In this document: one piece after another, positions 1-10,589 of the stretch
Layout of the letters: the number at the start of each line of letters is the position of its first letter
How positions within the stretch are numbered: position 1 is the first letter of the stretch
Source of the DNA: Trifolium pratense
Taxonomy: Eukaryota; Streptophyta; Magnoliopsida; Fabales; Fabaceae
DNA: 64,000 nt
Direction of reading: 5' to 3'
Assembly (NCBI RefSeq): GCF_020283565.1
Contig: NC_060065.1
Coordinates: 22,048,866-22,112,865, forward strand
The notes under the pieces: model-generated
The model's input: only the letters and a program-made list of their open reading frames with translations
What the model was told of the DNA's origin: nothing
Database searches by the model: none
Made by a program: the position numbers and the translations under genes

Positions 1-944
1 ATTTGAGATGCTCTAAGAAAAGTATAGGAAGTCAACGCAAGCATTTAATGCTACTACATTGGTAATACTAAATTGTATTGAAGATAAGAGTATCTTCAAT
101 GGTGATACCACTTTAGATGTTATACATTACTAATAAGCGGTCCTTATAATGTCATGTAATATTTATGCAATTTATACATATTTTGCTCCAATGGTGATAT
201 CATTTGAGTATCATACATTATTAGCAAGTGGTCTCTCTTATATTTATTTTTTTAACTGAAATTAATGATATTAAATTGATGATATGGTATCTTAAATGAG
301 ATATTGTATCATCAATTTTGATACTCTCTATGTCATGTCATGAAACTCCAATGATAAAAAAATTAAGGTACGGATCATTAATCTATGATACTCTCTATGC
401 TACTCTTATTGGAGATGCTCTGAGAGTATATGAAATCACCGTACACAATTAATACAGTCCGATGATATGTCACTGTATTGTTAAATAATCAATCAATTGT
501 ATTTAGGATAGCATTATAGAGAAGTCGCGCACGTATTTAATGTAGTTATATGGGGAAGCGACGCATGCATTTATAGGGAAACCGCACAACCATTTAATCA
601 AACTTATAAGAGAAGCATAGAGAATCAACCCAAGAGTCAATGTTAGTTTAGGGTGTGCCTGACATTTTTAATAATCAGGCCAGGCCAGGCCGAAGGCCCC
701 TGTAAGCCACCTGGCCTATTCCCAACCCTAGGTGTGGGAAATATTAAATTGTATTTAATAGATGAGTATATGGACTCAACGCGCGCAATTAATGCAATTT
801 AGTAGTATTTTACTGTATTTAGGAGAGCATTATAGGGAAACAGCACACACATTTAATATAGTTAAATGGGGAATCAACACTTCAATCAGTGTAGTTAAGT
901 GGGCTTATGAGTAGCTAACATTTGAAAATTTTATTGAAGAGAGC
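1..944. repeat. AT-rich degenerate repeat region without a gene
   Basis: No coding sequence is visible. A degenerate unit recurs: agtatatg, then acaattaat, then a gcattatag(g/a)gaa stretch and a following cattTaat stretch. One copy lies around 422-640 and another around 762-900, and a third begins at the right flank of the next element (2519 onward). The copies are diverged but clearly related. A short stretch at 650-745 rich in ggccagg looks like a relic with TAGGG-type ends, but no target duplication could be found. Confidence 0.45.
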
Positions 945-1115
945 ATTATAGGTAGGGTTGCTCAAATTATTCAAATAAAAACCGCAAATCGATAAAAAAA
1001 ACCGATAAATGCAAAAGACTGAATATTTTCGGATGTGTATGAATGTCCTTTTATGAAAACCGCTAGATCAGATCAGATTTCGGATTGATTTTTCAAAACA
1101 GATTCAAACCAAACC

Positions 1116-1116
<1 letters not shown>

Positions 1117-1150
<34 letters not shown>
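1117..1150. repeat. (TA)n microsatellite
   Basis: An uninterrupted TA run directly abuts the left end of the first foldback element. Similar runs abut every other end of the foldback pair. Confidence 0.95.
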
Positions 1151-1153
<3 letters not shown>

Positions 1154-1553
1154 GAGGGATCAAAGGATCAAATTACACCGGTGTAACATTTGAGTAATGT
1201 TACACAGCTCAATAACGCTTTAACGAATACAAATTTTACAAAATCCACCGTTAGATTGAAAGCTTATATCGTATAGATCATCTATGTTGAATTGTATAAA
1301 AATCTAAAATCGTTTGATATGTTTTGAGATAGATCAAGATTAACGGTATTCAATAAAAACGCATAAACCATTAATCTTCATCGGTCTCAATAACATATCA
1401 AACGATTTTAGATTTTTGTAAAATTCAACATGGATGATCTATACGATATAAGCTTTCAACCCAACGGTGGATTTTGTAAAATTTGTATTCGTTATAGCGT
1501 TATTGAGCGGTGTAACATTACTCAAATATTACACCGGTGTAATTTGATCCCTC

Positions 1554-1556
<3 letters not shown>
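1151..1556. mobile_element. Foldback (hairpin) element, copy 1, in TA tract
   Basis: The two halves are inverted copies of each other. The left end begins ggggagggatcaaa and the right end is tttgatccctcccc; the arms run inward through acaccggtgtaac and cgaatacaaattttacaaaatc. The loop is near the middle (about 1345-1365). It has no coding capacity; a short ORF here is a by-product of the inverted arms. The only flanking sequence is (TA)n, so the insertion target was probably a TA dinucleotide repeat, as described for Micron-type elements in rice (comparison from memory). Confidence 0.8.

Positions 1557-1613
<57 letters not shown>
1557..1613. repeat. (TA)n microsatellite between two foldback copies
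   Basis: A pure TA run separates copy 1 and copy 2 of the foldback element. Confidence 0.95.
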
Positions 1614-1615
<2 letters not shown>

Positions 1616-2010
1616 GGAGGGATCAAATTACACCGGTGTAACATTTGAGTAATGTTACACCGCTCAATAACGCTTTAACGAATACAAATTTTACAAAATC
1701 CACCGTTGGATTGAAAGCTTATATCGTCTAGATCATCTATGTTAAATTTTATAAAAATCTAAAATCGTTTTATATGTTTTTGAGATAGATCAAGATTAAC
1801 GGTATTCAATAAAAACGCATAAACCATTAATTTTGATCTATCTAAAAAACATATCAAACGATTTTAAAATTTTGTAAAATTTAACATGGATGATCTATAC
1901 GATATAAGCTTTCAATCCAACGGTGGATTTTGTAAAATTTGTATTCGTTAAAGCGTTATTGAGCGGTGTAACATTACTCAAATGTTACACCGGTGTAATT
2001 TGATCCCTCC

Positions 2011-2012
<2 letters not shown>
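1614..2012. mobile_element. Foldback (hairpin) element, copy 2, in TA tract
   Basis: A second copy of the same hairpin, in the same orientation, closely similar to the copy at 1151-1556. It has the ggggagggatcaaatt end and inverse ttgatccctcccc end, with few differences by eye. It lacks the extra 'aggatcaa' insertion near the left end of copy 1. It is flanked on both sides by TA runs. Confidence 0.8.

Positions 2013-2102
<90 letters not shown>
2013..2102. repeat. (TA)n microsatellite
   Basis: A TA run of about 90 bases abuts the right end of the second foldback copy. Confidence 0.95.
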
Positions 2103-2104
<2 letters not shown>

Positions 2105-2791
2105 CAATAACATATTTTTTTGTTCATTTTAAATTTTGTTAATACTATTAATTTGTAGGTTGAATTTAATCTATTTTTTACTTTTTTATATGGTTTAAAT
2201 ATAATCGATAACTGTAATTCGAAAATATTAATTTTTGCTATATCATATGTTATATTTTCCATCAAACTTAATATTTATTTCGTCAAAAAAGTCAAATTAT
2301 TATTTTATAGTGTTTTTATAATATTCATATTTAATAAAAAAATTATAATTTATATTTTGTATATCAAAAAATCGATCCAAATTAAACCGCATAAAATTGT
2401 ATTAGATCGGCCCGGATTTTTTTATTTGGTCATCCAAGACCGAACCAAAAATAAATTTATTTTTGGATCGGATGAGTTTTTACCACAATTTATCCAAACT
2501 GAACCGCGAGCACCCCTAATTATAGGGAAGTAGCATAAACTTTAATGAATTTGAACTAGCGGTTCAGAAATGATTGTCTTAGATTATGATGATGATTCGA
2601 CTAATAGGAGTTGTGGAAGATGATAGTGAGATGATTTTTTGGTCTTTGTGGGGGAAAAAGTATATGTAAAAATTTAGCACTCCAACGCTCAAGTCGATAT
2701 TTGAATGAGGTAAAAGAGAATGTAAATTGGAGGCGCGGATATTTCATACCTATAGATTGATGTATGAATGTTTATGTATAGGATAATATAA

Positions 2792-3813
2792 GGGTCCGTT
2801 TGGTGCGCTGGATAGGAAAACAGGATAGTATAAAATTAACCTATCATGTTGAAATCCTTTGTTTGGTGCACCAATAGGAAATGATAAACTTAACCAATTT
2901 TTAATCATATCCTGTTGGCTCTTTGTTATTCTGATCCTTATTTTTAGTTGGGTTAGCAACCTGATAGCATAACACTATCACGGCGCGTATTTTCTATTTC
3001 TCAAAGGACCTCTTTCGATTCTCACTCTCTGCAAAACTGTCTCCTCTCTCCCACTCTTTTCCATCAACAACATCCCTATCTCCCTGCTCCTGCTCTCAAT
3101 TTCTATTCGTGTCTACCTTTCAATTTTTCCCCCTAATTTTTTTTTTTTTTTTTGCACTTATGTTCCCAATCGAGGTACTTTTAATTCTTAAATTTGGTGC
3201 TTATGTTCCTAATTTATTGATTGGAAAAGGGTAAAATGACATTGTTTGTTTGTTTTCCTAATTACTTGCCATCGTTTTGAGTTTTATCTTCATCGCCCAT
3301 TGTATATATCTTGCAATATGTGAAACCCCATAAGTGCTAAATTGCCATCGGTGGTAAGAAAGATCTATTTTTTAGTTTTGTTGATACAATAAAAAAGATC
3401 TATTTTCTCTCTTCTACCTCAAGTTCTATGATTTTTCAATTTACAAATCGTTCTGGAAACAATTTTTATAGCACAATTTATCAATGTATTATTTTGTGCA
3501 ATTATATGAAACTATTTTATAAGATTTTTTTTGTGGTATATAAGAATAATTTTGTTACTACATTTATTGTTAATTAAAACAAAAATACAAAAAATAAATA
3601 AATAAAAACATTTATCATATTATGTGAAGATCAAGTGTGCACCAAACATATGATATGATAAAATAATGATATCCTCTGTCTTTATCATGTGTGCATCAAA
3701 CACATGACAGGATATGTGCTTATCATGTCACTATCCTATCATATCCTTATCCAGCTTCTTATCCTATCCTATCCTATCTTTATCTCTATCATATCATGCG
3801 CACCAAACGGACC
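2792..3813. mobile_element. Terminal-inverted-repeat element, class unresolved
   Basis: The left end GGGTCCGTTTGGTGCGC is matched by the right end GCGCACCAAACGGACC. Both subterminal regions are rich in ATCCTATC-like repeats, and shorter tttggtgcacc / gtgcaccaaac copies occur further inside. No transposase ORF is seen. The GG(G)TCCGTTTGGT terminus is reminiscent of PIF/Harbinger (Tourist-like) elements, but I could not fix a clean 3-bp target duplication, so the superfamily is left open. Confidence 0.6.
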
Positions 3814-3821
3814 GTAGGGGT

Positions 3822-4565
3822 TTACAGTATAGTGGGGTCCCCATGTGTAAAAAATCTGCCACATATAACACCTAAATTATCTTTTGTATTGGGAGCACGT
3901 TTAAATATTGGGGACGTATAGTCCTTATTTGTGCTCGTGTATTGGTTCTGTCGTCATTTGTGATGGGCCTTGGCGTGTGTTGGGCTTTTAGCCGATCCAA
4001 AACAGTTGCCCCCACGAACACAATCACATCGGTTGTTAATACACTTCAACAAGAAATTAAAGAAGAGAAGCAAAAGATAGCTACTCTGCAATCATATTGC
4101 TTCCTTTTTTGCATAGTCTTAGAATTTGGGCGTCTGACTCAAGAAAACTAACATGTAAGGTAAGGAGTGCTTCTCTTCTTTAATTTTTTGTTATGTGAAC
4201 TGAGACCGCGCCAAGCAGAATAAGGCAACCATGAACTTCAACAACGACCAAAAACTATCAGAGCGATAGAACTGGTTAGGAAGTGATGCAGGTGGCTAGT
4301 GTCAACCATCGCACCACCCACCGTGGCAGCTACATTTTTTATGAAGAGGGCGGGGCTCCAAAACCTTGTGGCTGTGTAACAAGAGACGGCAGTGATAGAG
4401 GCTGTGAGAGGAACGAGAAGTGTTGTGTTGTGTGAACAATGCGGTGGGACAGAGAACAAAGGCAAAGAAATTCTATGGCAACTTTGGAGATCTAGGAAAA
4501 GAGGGCTGACGGCGAGAGGGAGAAGAGGGAAACTTACCAAAAACAATAATTAAAAAAAAGAGAGC
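3822..4565. other. Intergenic stretch, no supported gene
   Basis: Short ORFs exist on both strands (for example 3942-4151 plus and 4238-4546 minus), but they show no recognisable domain and no splice support. The sequence is less AT-rich than its surroundings, so a decayed gene fragment is possible but not demonstrable. Confidence 0.3.
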
Positions 4566-4964
4566 TTCTACGGTACATCTATCAAATTTTAATGTACCGG
4601 TACATTAGATCAAATAATTACTAAATTAATGATTATTTTATGTATCAAAATACTATTTGTCGATTATTGTATTTCATAAATGATGATTTCACATGAAAAA
4701 AACATATTTTTATTGTTTTATAAGAGCATTATGATTACATTTTTACATTTTTTCATAAAAAATTCAATAATAACTATTATGAGTGATAAAAAATTAAAAA
4801 AACTATCAAATTTAATTTTTTTTACAATTTTGATAAATAGTATTTAGTTATTATAATATTTTAAATAATAGAAAAATGATTTCTTTCCAAAAAATATTCA
4901 TTTATTTAGTAATTATTTTATCTAATGTGCCGGTACATTGAAATTTGATAGATGTACCATAGAA
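4566..4964. mobile_element. MITE with long imperfect inverted repeats
   Basis: The left arm, from TTCTACGGTACATCTATC through the ccggtacatt and ataattactaaat stretches, is matched inversely by the right arm ending at 4964. The arms are about 60 bases with a few mismatches; the centre is AT-rich and non-coding. No clear target duplication was found, so the superfamily is open. Confidence 0.6.
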
Positions 4965-5824
4965 TTTTCCTTAAAAAAAATGGTAATATATTATTGAAAA
5001 TAATGCGTTCAATGTCTTGAAATTTTTTTAAAAAAATAATCTTTTATACTTAAAACATTTGTTTTTGTTTACTTAATGATTGTCTTAATAAATCACACTT
5101 ACATGTAAATATTAATATTAATAAATCACACTTACATATTAATAAATGATAAATATTAATAAATCACACTTACATGTAAATTACACGTAAGAAAGTCCAG
5201 TCTTGCTAGCCACATTCAAAAGTGTTCAACAAAATTAAAAAACTAAGGAGATTTGAGATTGGGAGGCAGATCAAAGACTTCACTAACGTAGGACATAATT
5301 TATTTTGCCATTAAAAAAAAAGGACATAATTTATTTTTATTTCTATTTTTTTTTTCAAAAATATTAGTGACTACACAAGCAAGAGTGGAGAAGCAGAGAA
5401 TTTCAAATTCAAACTCAAACTCAAACGTACTAACCTAGTGTCATTTTACATATCAACATCTTCGCAATTATCAGCCTGACTTATACTTACAAACAAGTAC
5501 ATATAATTTTATTGGTCCATATATCCCAATATTTTAACGTAGAAAAAAATATAAAAAACACAATTGTTATTAAAAAAAAATCACTTATATCTGCAGAGAT
5601 CTATGTCCGTCAATATTCGAATATTTGCCCCTAAACTCAATCCAATAAAAAAACAAATGCAACTTGATATAAATAATCTATAGTACTGCCTTAGTAAAAT
5701 GGGCAAAGGGCGGGTACCATATAATTTAGTGTCATCTGTCCACATAAAACGGTAACATCACATGCATTAATCAAACATGTGCATTATTTAATTCAAAATT
5801 TCACATAATCACTATACTCATTAC
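4965..5824. other. AT-rich intergenic sequence
   Basis: No gene or complete repeat is recognised. Small direct repeats of aaatcacacttacatgtaaa occur between about 5090 and 5190. Confidence 0.4.
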
Positions 5825-5826
5825 TA

Positions 5827-6121
5827 CTCCCTCCGGTCCTTTTTATAAGGAACACTTAGGACAAAAAATTTGGTCCTTTTTATAAGAAACTTTGACCAAT
5901 TTTCAAATGTTTTAAATGTTCAATTTCACTTATGCCCTTATTTATTATGAGAGAGAATTTAAAAATAAGTAAATTAGTTGAATAAAGAGTAATTAAATAA
6001 GAGTATACATGGAATAAATTAAAATTTATAAGAGTATTAAATGAAAATAACTATGTTAAATGTGCTTCATTGGTCTGTGTGATTTTTTCAAAGTGTTCCT
6101 TATAATAAGGACCGGAGGGAG
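5827..6121. mobile_element. Stowaway-type (Tc1/mariner) MITE
   Basis: The ends CTCCCTCCGGTCC and GGACCGGAGGGAG form perfect inverted repeats. They are flanked by a TA dinucleotide on each side (5825-5826 and 6122-6123), the hallmark of Stowaway elements. It is 295 bp, AT-rich inside and non-coding. It lies about 600 bp beyond the stop codon of the MCTP gene. Confidence 0.9.
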
Positions 6122-6719
6122 TATTAGTATATGTTATCTATTTAGTTCAAATTTAGAGCAAATACATGAGTTTAATGTCTATGTACTGACGTACTGTCAG
6201 TGTAAAGTTATTTTACACCTGCATTTATGATGTGTTGATACATCATATAATGAATGTCACACATAATGTTTTTATAACATACTGTGATTCCACCAAATTC
6301 ATCGTCAATCCAAACATACACATATTTTATAAATAAATAAATAAATGCATTATTTAACAACAAAGACAACAAAATATGCAGCAACTTCAATAAAAAATAC
6401 TTCAAAGAAAATATTAAACAGAAATTACCAGCAGCACCATAACAATTCAAACCAATTTTCCCATTGACAAAAACTACTAAATCTGATTAAGCATGAAAGC
6501 AATTCAGCAGAAGTTAATTTCAGCTTAAACCTACAAATTACAGATATACTATGAAGTTCAAAAGCCAAAACATAAAATCCTAAGACATAATAATAGATCA
6601 ACAAAATCTACTGTCTTCAGAAGAAGATAATGGATTATGCATCTAACCAGAAATCAAAATCTGTAGCTGATATTTTGTGAATCTCCAATCTGCACTGTCC
6701 TTTCTTGAGGATTCGAACT

Positions 6720-9044
6720 TCAAAGCATGCAATCAGTTCTTGCAGGCAGCCTCCTGAAGAAATTAAGCGGCACCGATGGAAGCTTATGACGAAACCTCGG
6801 GTGTCTTAGCACATAAATTCCAGACAGAAGGGCCACAACTTGGAATGGAGTTACATAAAGTACAGAAGCAGCAATAAAACAGAAAATCACGAACAATGCC
6901 GTAGCTCTCGGATCACGCCAGCTCAGCAAAGACTGCAACCTTTCCCCTTGAGTAGCCAAGTCACCAACCACAGTTTGTATCCGACCAGCTATGCTTCTAA
7001 GCCGATCATATCTCATCCGAACAATGTCAGAAGGCCGCGAAGTCGGGAATGTGTCGAATTCTTCATCGAGTTCATCAGGATGCGCCGAATCAGCATGAGA
7101 GAGCCGAGTGTCCATGTTAGGAGGGTGTCTTGGCCTCCATCTATAGTGCCAAATTCCAATCAGGAAGAGGTAAAGGAAAACTGTTGGTAAGATAAGTTCA
7201 GGGTACATGACCAGTATTATAAACAAGATATGAATCAGAACAGTTGTAATTGGATTTTTCCAATTGCATATCTGATCAAACCATTTTCCGACAGCAATTA
7301 GTCCACTCAATACTCCCATGATTCGGAAGAAATTAGCTTTGCTTCTTCTCATACTCCACATATGGGAACCGACGTCGAGCATGTACTCGACTACCTCCTT
7401 TCTCAGCGGCGGCTCAGCACGACTCAGCCTCATTGAAACTATCTGAGTAGCTTGATGCCTCAAACTGTCAAGCTGGCTAACAGTCAACGGGTGTATATAA
7501 TGCATCTTTGGCAACAACGGCAGTGAATACATATGCATCATATTGAGCAAAGAAGAACAAGTGAACCTCACAGCCAGTTGAATTTCACCCATTTTCTTCA
7601 CACCATTAGGGTGAAGAACTAGAAGTGGATAGGAATGTGTATACACCCGATCAGTCTCGAGTGTCGAGAGACGAATCCTTACCTTACCGATTCTTGAATC
7701 TTTTGCCCCTCCAGCCTTTTCAGGACCATGCAAATGACAATTATCAAATACACCAATTGTTATGACAGTGCAAGGATCAAAAACCTCCCAAGTATATTGC
7801 TCATTCCACCTCGGCATAAAGCTATCAATGATTGTCCTTGTTCGGATCCACTTCTGTCCGTATTTCGCTACACAATAGGCATCTGTAGTCCCCCTCCCGT
7901 CTTTATTTTTCATTGGCATCAAACCCTGTGCACTCAATATCCCCACTTCAAGAACACCGATTCCAGATTTCCAAAGCTGTTTCGCCGTTGGTCGAAGATC
8001 GCTGCTGTAGTGAGTTGATTCGTCCAAAACATGATAACCACCTTCTAGACAGACTCTCATATGAATCCTACTTGCAAATTTGATTTCTTTCTTCTTTTCG
8101 CCTTCTACAATAATATGTTTTTCAAGATTAAACCACCTAGTATTCACCGGTTTGTGATCTAGTCTCCGATCCATAAACTGCAAAGGAATTGCACACCTCC
8201 CCAGTACTTCTTCCTTGTTCGGAGCAACTCTGTCTTCCACACTCAAAATCAGCGGCTCCTCGAACGGTTCTGCAGCAACAAACATCAGATCCTCGTTCCA
8301 TAATGGATTGATAGTCCTGCTCTGAGAGATTCTAGTCCTCAATGCCTGATTCCCCAAAATAGCCTTCACGAAAACTTCCGGATATCTACCCTTATCAGTT
8401 GGCTGCAAGTCCTGTGCTTCTATCACATTGACCCTCAAATACCAAAGCTTAGGAGACAAATAAACTTTCGACCTAATATTTGCAAGAGCATCGACCCCAC
8501 TAACAGTCGCGGCATCCGAGTGCCAAGCTTCGGGAAATGCTTCATCAGCCTGTGTACCCATCCAAACAGCCAGCATCAGTTCTCCCTTAACCTTATCACC
8601 CTTTCTATCCTCCAACCTATACCATTGCGGAGCCAACGGACTATCCGGGGGAACCCGTTTCGGGACCTCATTCAAATCAAACCACACACGACCAATGAAG
8701 TCATCCTTCACAACATCCTTATCTTTCACAGTAACCTCCAACATCGAGGCCTGAAGCCGGTCCTTTGAGAAAGCAAAAACCTGATTCCATTCAGGATTGG
8801 TTTTCTTCTCGAAATGCCGAGTGGTTCCTTTATAGTTCCCGAGCTTAACTTCGGCATAAGGATCACAACTGCCAGTTACATCCTTTGAAGGCAAATCCTT
8901 AGCCTTAACAACCCTCACATAAAGGTATTGCATTTGCTCAACCAGGTCATAGGTGCTGGTTAGTTTGTCACCAGAGATTTTTCCCCCTCCAAGATGGGGT
9001 TTGGTCTCTTTCAACAGAAAATCTTCGGGTGGTGGCCTCTGCAT
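6720..9044 (-). CDS. FTIP3: MCTP/FTIP family protein (multiple C2 domains and transmembrane region)
   Basis: An uninterrupted 774-residue reading frame in one exon, the usual size of the MCTP3/MCTP4 (FTIP3/FTIP4) group. Three C2 domains are visible at about residues 38-145, 200-308 and 362-478. The first keeps acidic residues expected for calcium binding (KDVTGSCDPY, VKDKDVVKDDFIG). The C-terminal phosphoribosyltransferase-C region follows, with hydrophobic segments at about 599-632 and 714-746, ending FRRLPARTDCML. Family members anchor in the ER and bridge to the plasma membrane at plasmodesmata; FTIP proteins act in intercellular or endosomal trafficking of regulators such as FT and STM (known of the family). 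The start MQRPPPEDFLLKETKP is the conserved family start. Subgroup assignment is from memory of Arabidopsis At3g57880/At1g51570. The gene is probably functional; no lesion is seen. Confidence 0.93.
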   Translation of the reverse strand: MQRPPPEDFLLKETKPHLGGGKISGDKLTSTYDLVEQMQYLYVRVVKAKDLPSKDVTGSCDPYAEVKLGNYKGTTRHFEKKTNPEWNQVFAFSKDRLQASMLEVTVKDKDVVKDDFIGRVWFDLNEVPKRVPPDSPLAPQWYRLEDRKGDKVKGELMLAVWMGTQADEAFPEAWHSDAATVSGVDALANIRSKVYLSPKLWYLRVNVIEAQDLQPTDKGRYPEVFVKAILGNQALRTRISQSRTINPLWNEDLMFVAAEPFEEPLILSVEDRVAPNKEEVLGRCAIPLQFMDRRLDHKPVNTRWFNLEKHIIVEGEKKKEIKFASRIHMRVCLEGGYHVLDESTHYSSDLRPTAKQLWKSGIGVLEVGILSAQGLMPMKNKDGRGTTDAYCVAKYGQKWIRTRTIIDSFMPRWNEQYTWEVFDPCTVITIGVFDNCHLHGPEKAGGAKDSRIGKVRIRLSTLETDRVYTHSYPLLVLHPNGVKKMGEIQLAVRFTCSSLLNMMHMYSLPLLPKMHYIHPLTVSQLDSLRHQATQIVSMRLSRAEPPLRKEVVEYMLDVGSHMWSMRRSKANFFRIMGVLSGLIAVGKWFDQICNWKNPITTVLIHILFIILVMYPELILPTVFLYLFLIGIWHYRWRPRHPPNMDTRLSHADSAHPDELDEEFDTFPTSRPSDIVRMRYDRLRSIAGRIQTVVGDLATQGERLQSLLSWRDPRATALFVIFCFIAASVLYVTPFQVVALLSGIYVLRHPRFRHKLPSVPLNFFRRLPARTDCML

Positions 9045-10235
9045 TTTCTTTGTTCAAACAAAGACAAACCAAATTCCAGAAAAACCAAGATGTTGCTGTA
9101 CAAGTCAACAACTTCAGAACCTAAAAAACAATAATAAAACAGTCACACAACTGTTACATGTTACCAAATCAAGGCCCCTAAGAATTCAGGAAAATTAATA
9201 AACTATGAAATACCGAGACAAACACCAGACACAACATTAACACGTAAATATCGATAATAATTTAAGAAAAAATGATTAAATGTAACTGCATGTCTCAGTA
9301 TCGTGTCGGTGTCAGAGACACCAGACAAGACAAGCTTCAATCTGACGTGTCACTGCTACATAAGTAAATAAATTACTCTAACAAATGAAAATACAATTCG
9401 ACAAAAAAAAATGAAAACACAACTCCAAAAAAATAAAAAATACAAATAAGGAAAAACAGCTTAAACTAAAAAAATGGTTAATTAATAGTGTGATAAAAGC
9501 TTAAACATGATAAAAAGTAATGACAAACCTAGATCTCTGATTTCACAAGGCGTAAATGTTGGAGAAAACCAAAAGCTTTCTTTAAAGCCACAAGATCTGA
9601 TTGTTCAACCTGCAAGTAATATAGAAAAACAAAAACAAAAATTAAAAACATATGAACAAAATATACAAGTATAATGCAGCACAAGATATAATAAATAATT
9701 GCCTCAAAAAAAATGAAAAAATAAAATATAAAATGTAGTAACATTTCAAAGGTTGAAACTTTCTGCATTCTGAAACTACCCAATGAGTAAACGAAAGTAG
9801 AAAACTTGGATTATTTGTAGATTAGTGATCTTGTAACTTCATCTAAATTTCCCAGAAATATTGGCTAAAAACAGAAAATAAAAATAAAAATGCAAACTTT
9901 GCGTACCAAACACTATCATCACTTGTCACACCAAACACACACACATAAGAAATCCAAATCTTTACGCAACTATGCATGTACAAAAAATAAAAATAAAAAA
10001 GTAAAAATAGTAGAAAAAGAGAGTTTTTTTTTCTTATGTATAATAATAGAAAAAGGGTAGTAATGTTGAAGAAGTGAAAATGGTGAATGAATGAAGAAAG
10101 ATGAGAAGAAGGGTTTACCTTGTCAGAATGAAGAAGTTCTTTTGAAGCGTGAGAGATTTTTTTGGAAAGAAAAGCAGAAAAAACAATGGAGCTGAAATGA
10201 GATGAGAGAGAGAGGAGCAGAAAAAGTGAAGAAGA

Positions 10236-10277
<42 letters not shown>

Positions 10278-10320
10278 TAAAGAACTCTTCTCGGCTCTTG
10301 CAACTGACAAGATGTTACTA
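9045..10320 (-). promoter_or_regulatory. Probable spliced 5' leader of the MCTP gene
   Basis: On the minus strand the coding exon extends upstream to an acceptor (ttgtacag) at 9096, so the leader part is 9045-9095. A candidate internal leader exon is 9529-9609, bounded by ttgcag and a gtttgt donor. A first exon ends at 10119 with a gtaaac donor. Introns in the 5' leader are common in MCTP genes. The first exon includes a (GA)n run. This is inference from splice signals only; the transcription start is not determined. Confidence 0.5.
10236..10273. repeat. (GA)n / (CT)n microsatellite in the MCTP leader
   Basis: A run of GA on the plus strand reads as CT on the strand of the MCTP gene. Pyrimidine-rich runs near plant transcription starts are common. 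ORFs encoding poly-Leu-Ser across it are artefacts. Confidence 0.9.
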
Positions 10321-10436
10321 GTACATTGTGGACTACTTTTCATTTAAATATTAGTAATTAAATCAATTTTTTAATTTTCTATATTTCATGAGATATTTTA
10401 AAAACAAACTTATAAAAATAAAATTATGATAAGATT

Positions 10437-10567
10437 ATCTCGTAAAGTTAACTCAGTTAGTAGGAATATTACATTATATATGTTAATTCGGGATTCGAAC
10501 TTCAATCATCCCACTTATTCACCATAATAAAGTTGAAATTTCTAGTCATTATACGAGTACTTAACAA
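10437..10567 (+). mobile_element. tRNA-derived SINE with 17-bp target duplication
   Basis: A 131-bp unit with a tRNA-like head: box A-like aactcagttagta and box B-like gggattcgaac. It is followed by a non-tRNA tail with cccacttattcacc and a short A-rich end. It is flanked by a perfect 17-bp direct repeat (10420-10436 and 10568-10584, aaaattatgataagatt). The same tail sequence occurs in the split SINE at 18154/28604, so this is one family. Confidence 0.8.
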
Positions 10568-10589
10568 AAAATTATGATAAGATTTATGA

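Larger units (their letters stand above)
953..2518. mobile_element. hAT-type non-autonomous element with 8-bp target duplication
   Basis: The ends are TAGGGTTGCTC at 953 and its imperfect inverse GAGCACCCCTA ending at 2518. The element is flanked by a perfect 8-bp direct repeat ATTATAGG (945-952 and 2519-2526). An 8-bp duplication and a TAGGG-like terminus are what hAT superfamily elements leave. No transposase is visible, so it is non-autonomous. Two foldback elements and three (TA)n tracts sit inside it. The flanks joined across the element match the local degenerate repeat (compare 824-860), which works as an empty site. Confidence 0.8.

Noticed and set aside
1430..2265. ORFs with poly-Ile-Tyr tracts at 1430-1648 and 1978-2265
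   Set aside because: They are translations of the (TA)n microsatellites and the hairpin arms, not genes.
6840..9198. Plus-strand ORFs opposite the MCTP coding region
   Set aside because: They are antisense shadows of a clearly coding minus-strand frame.
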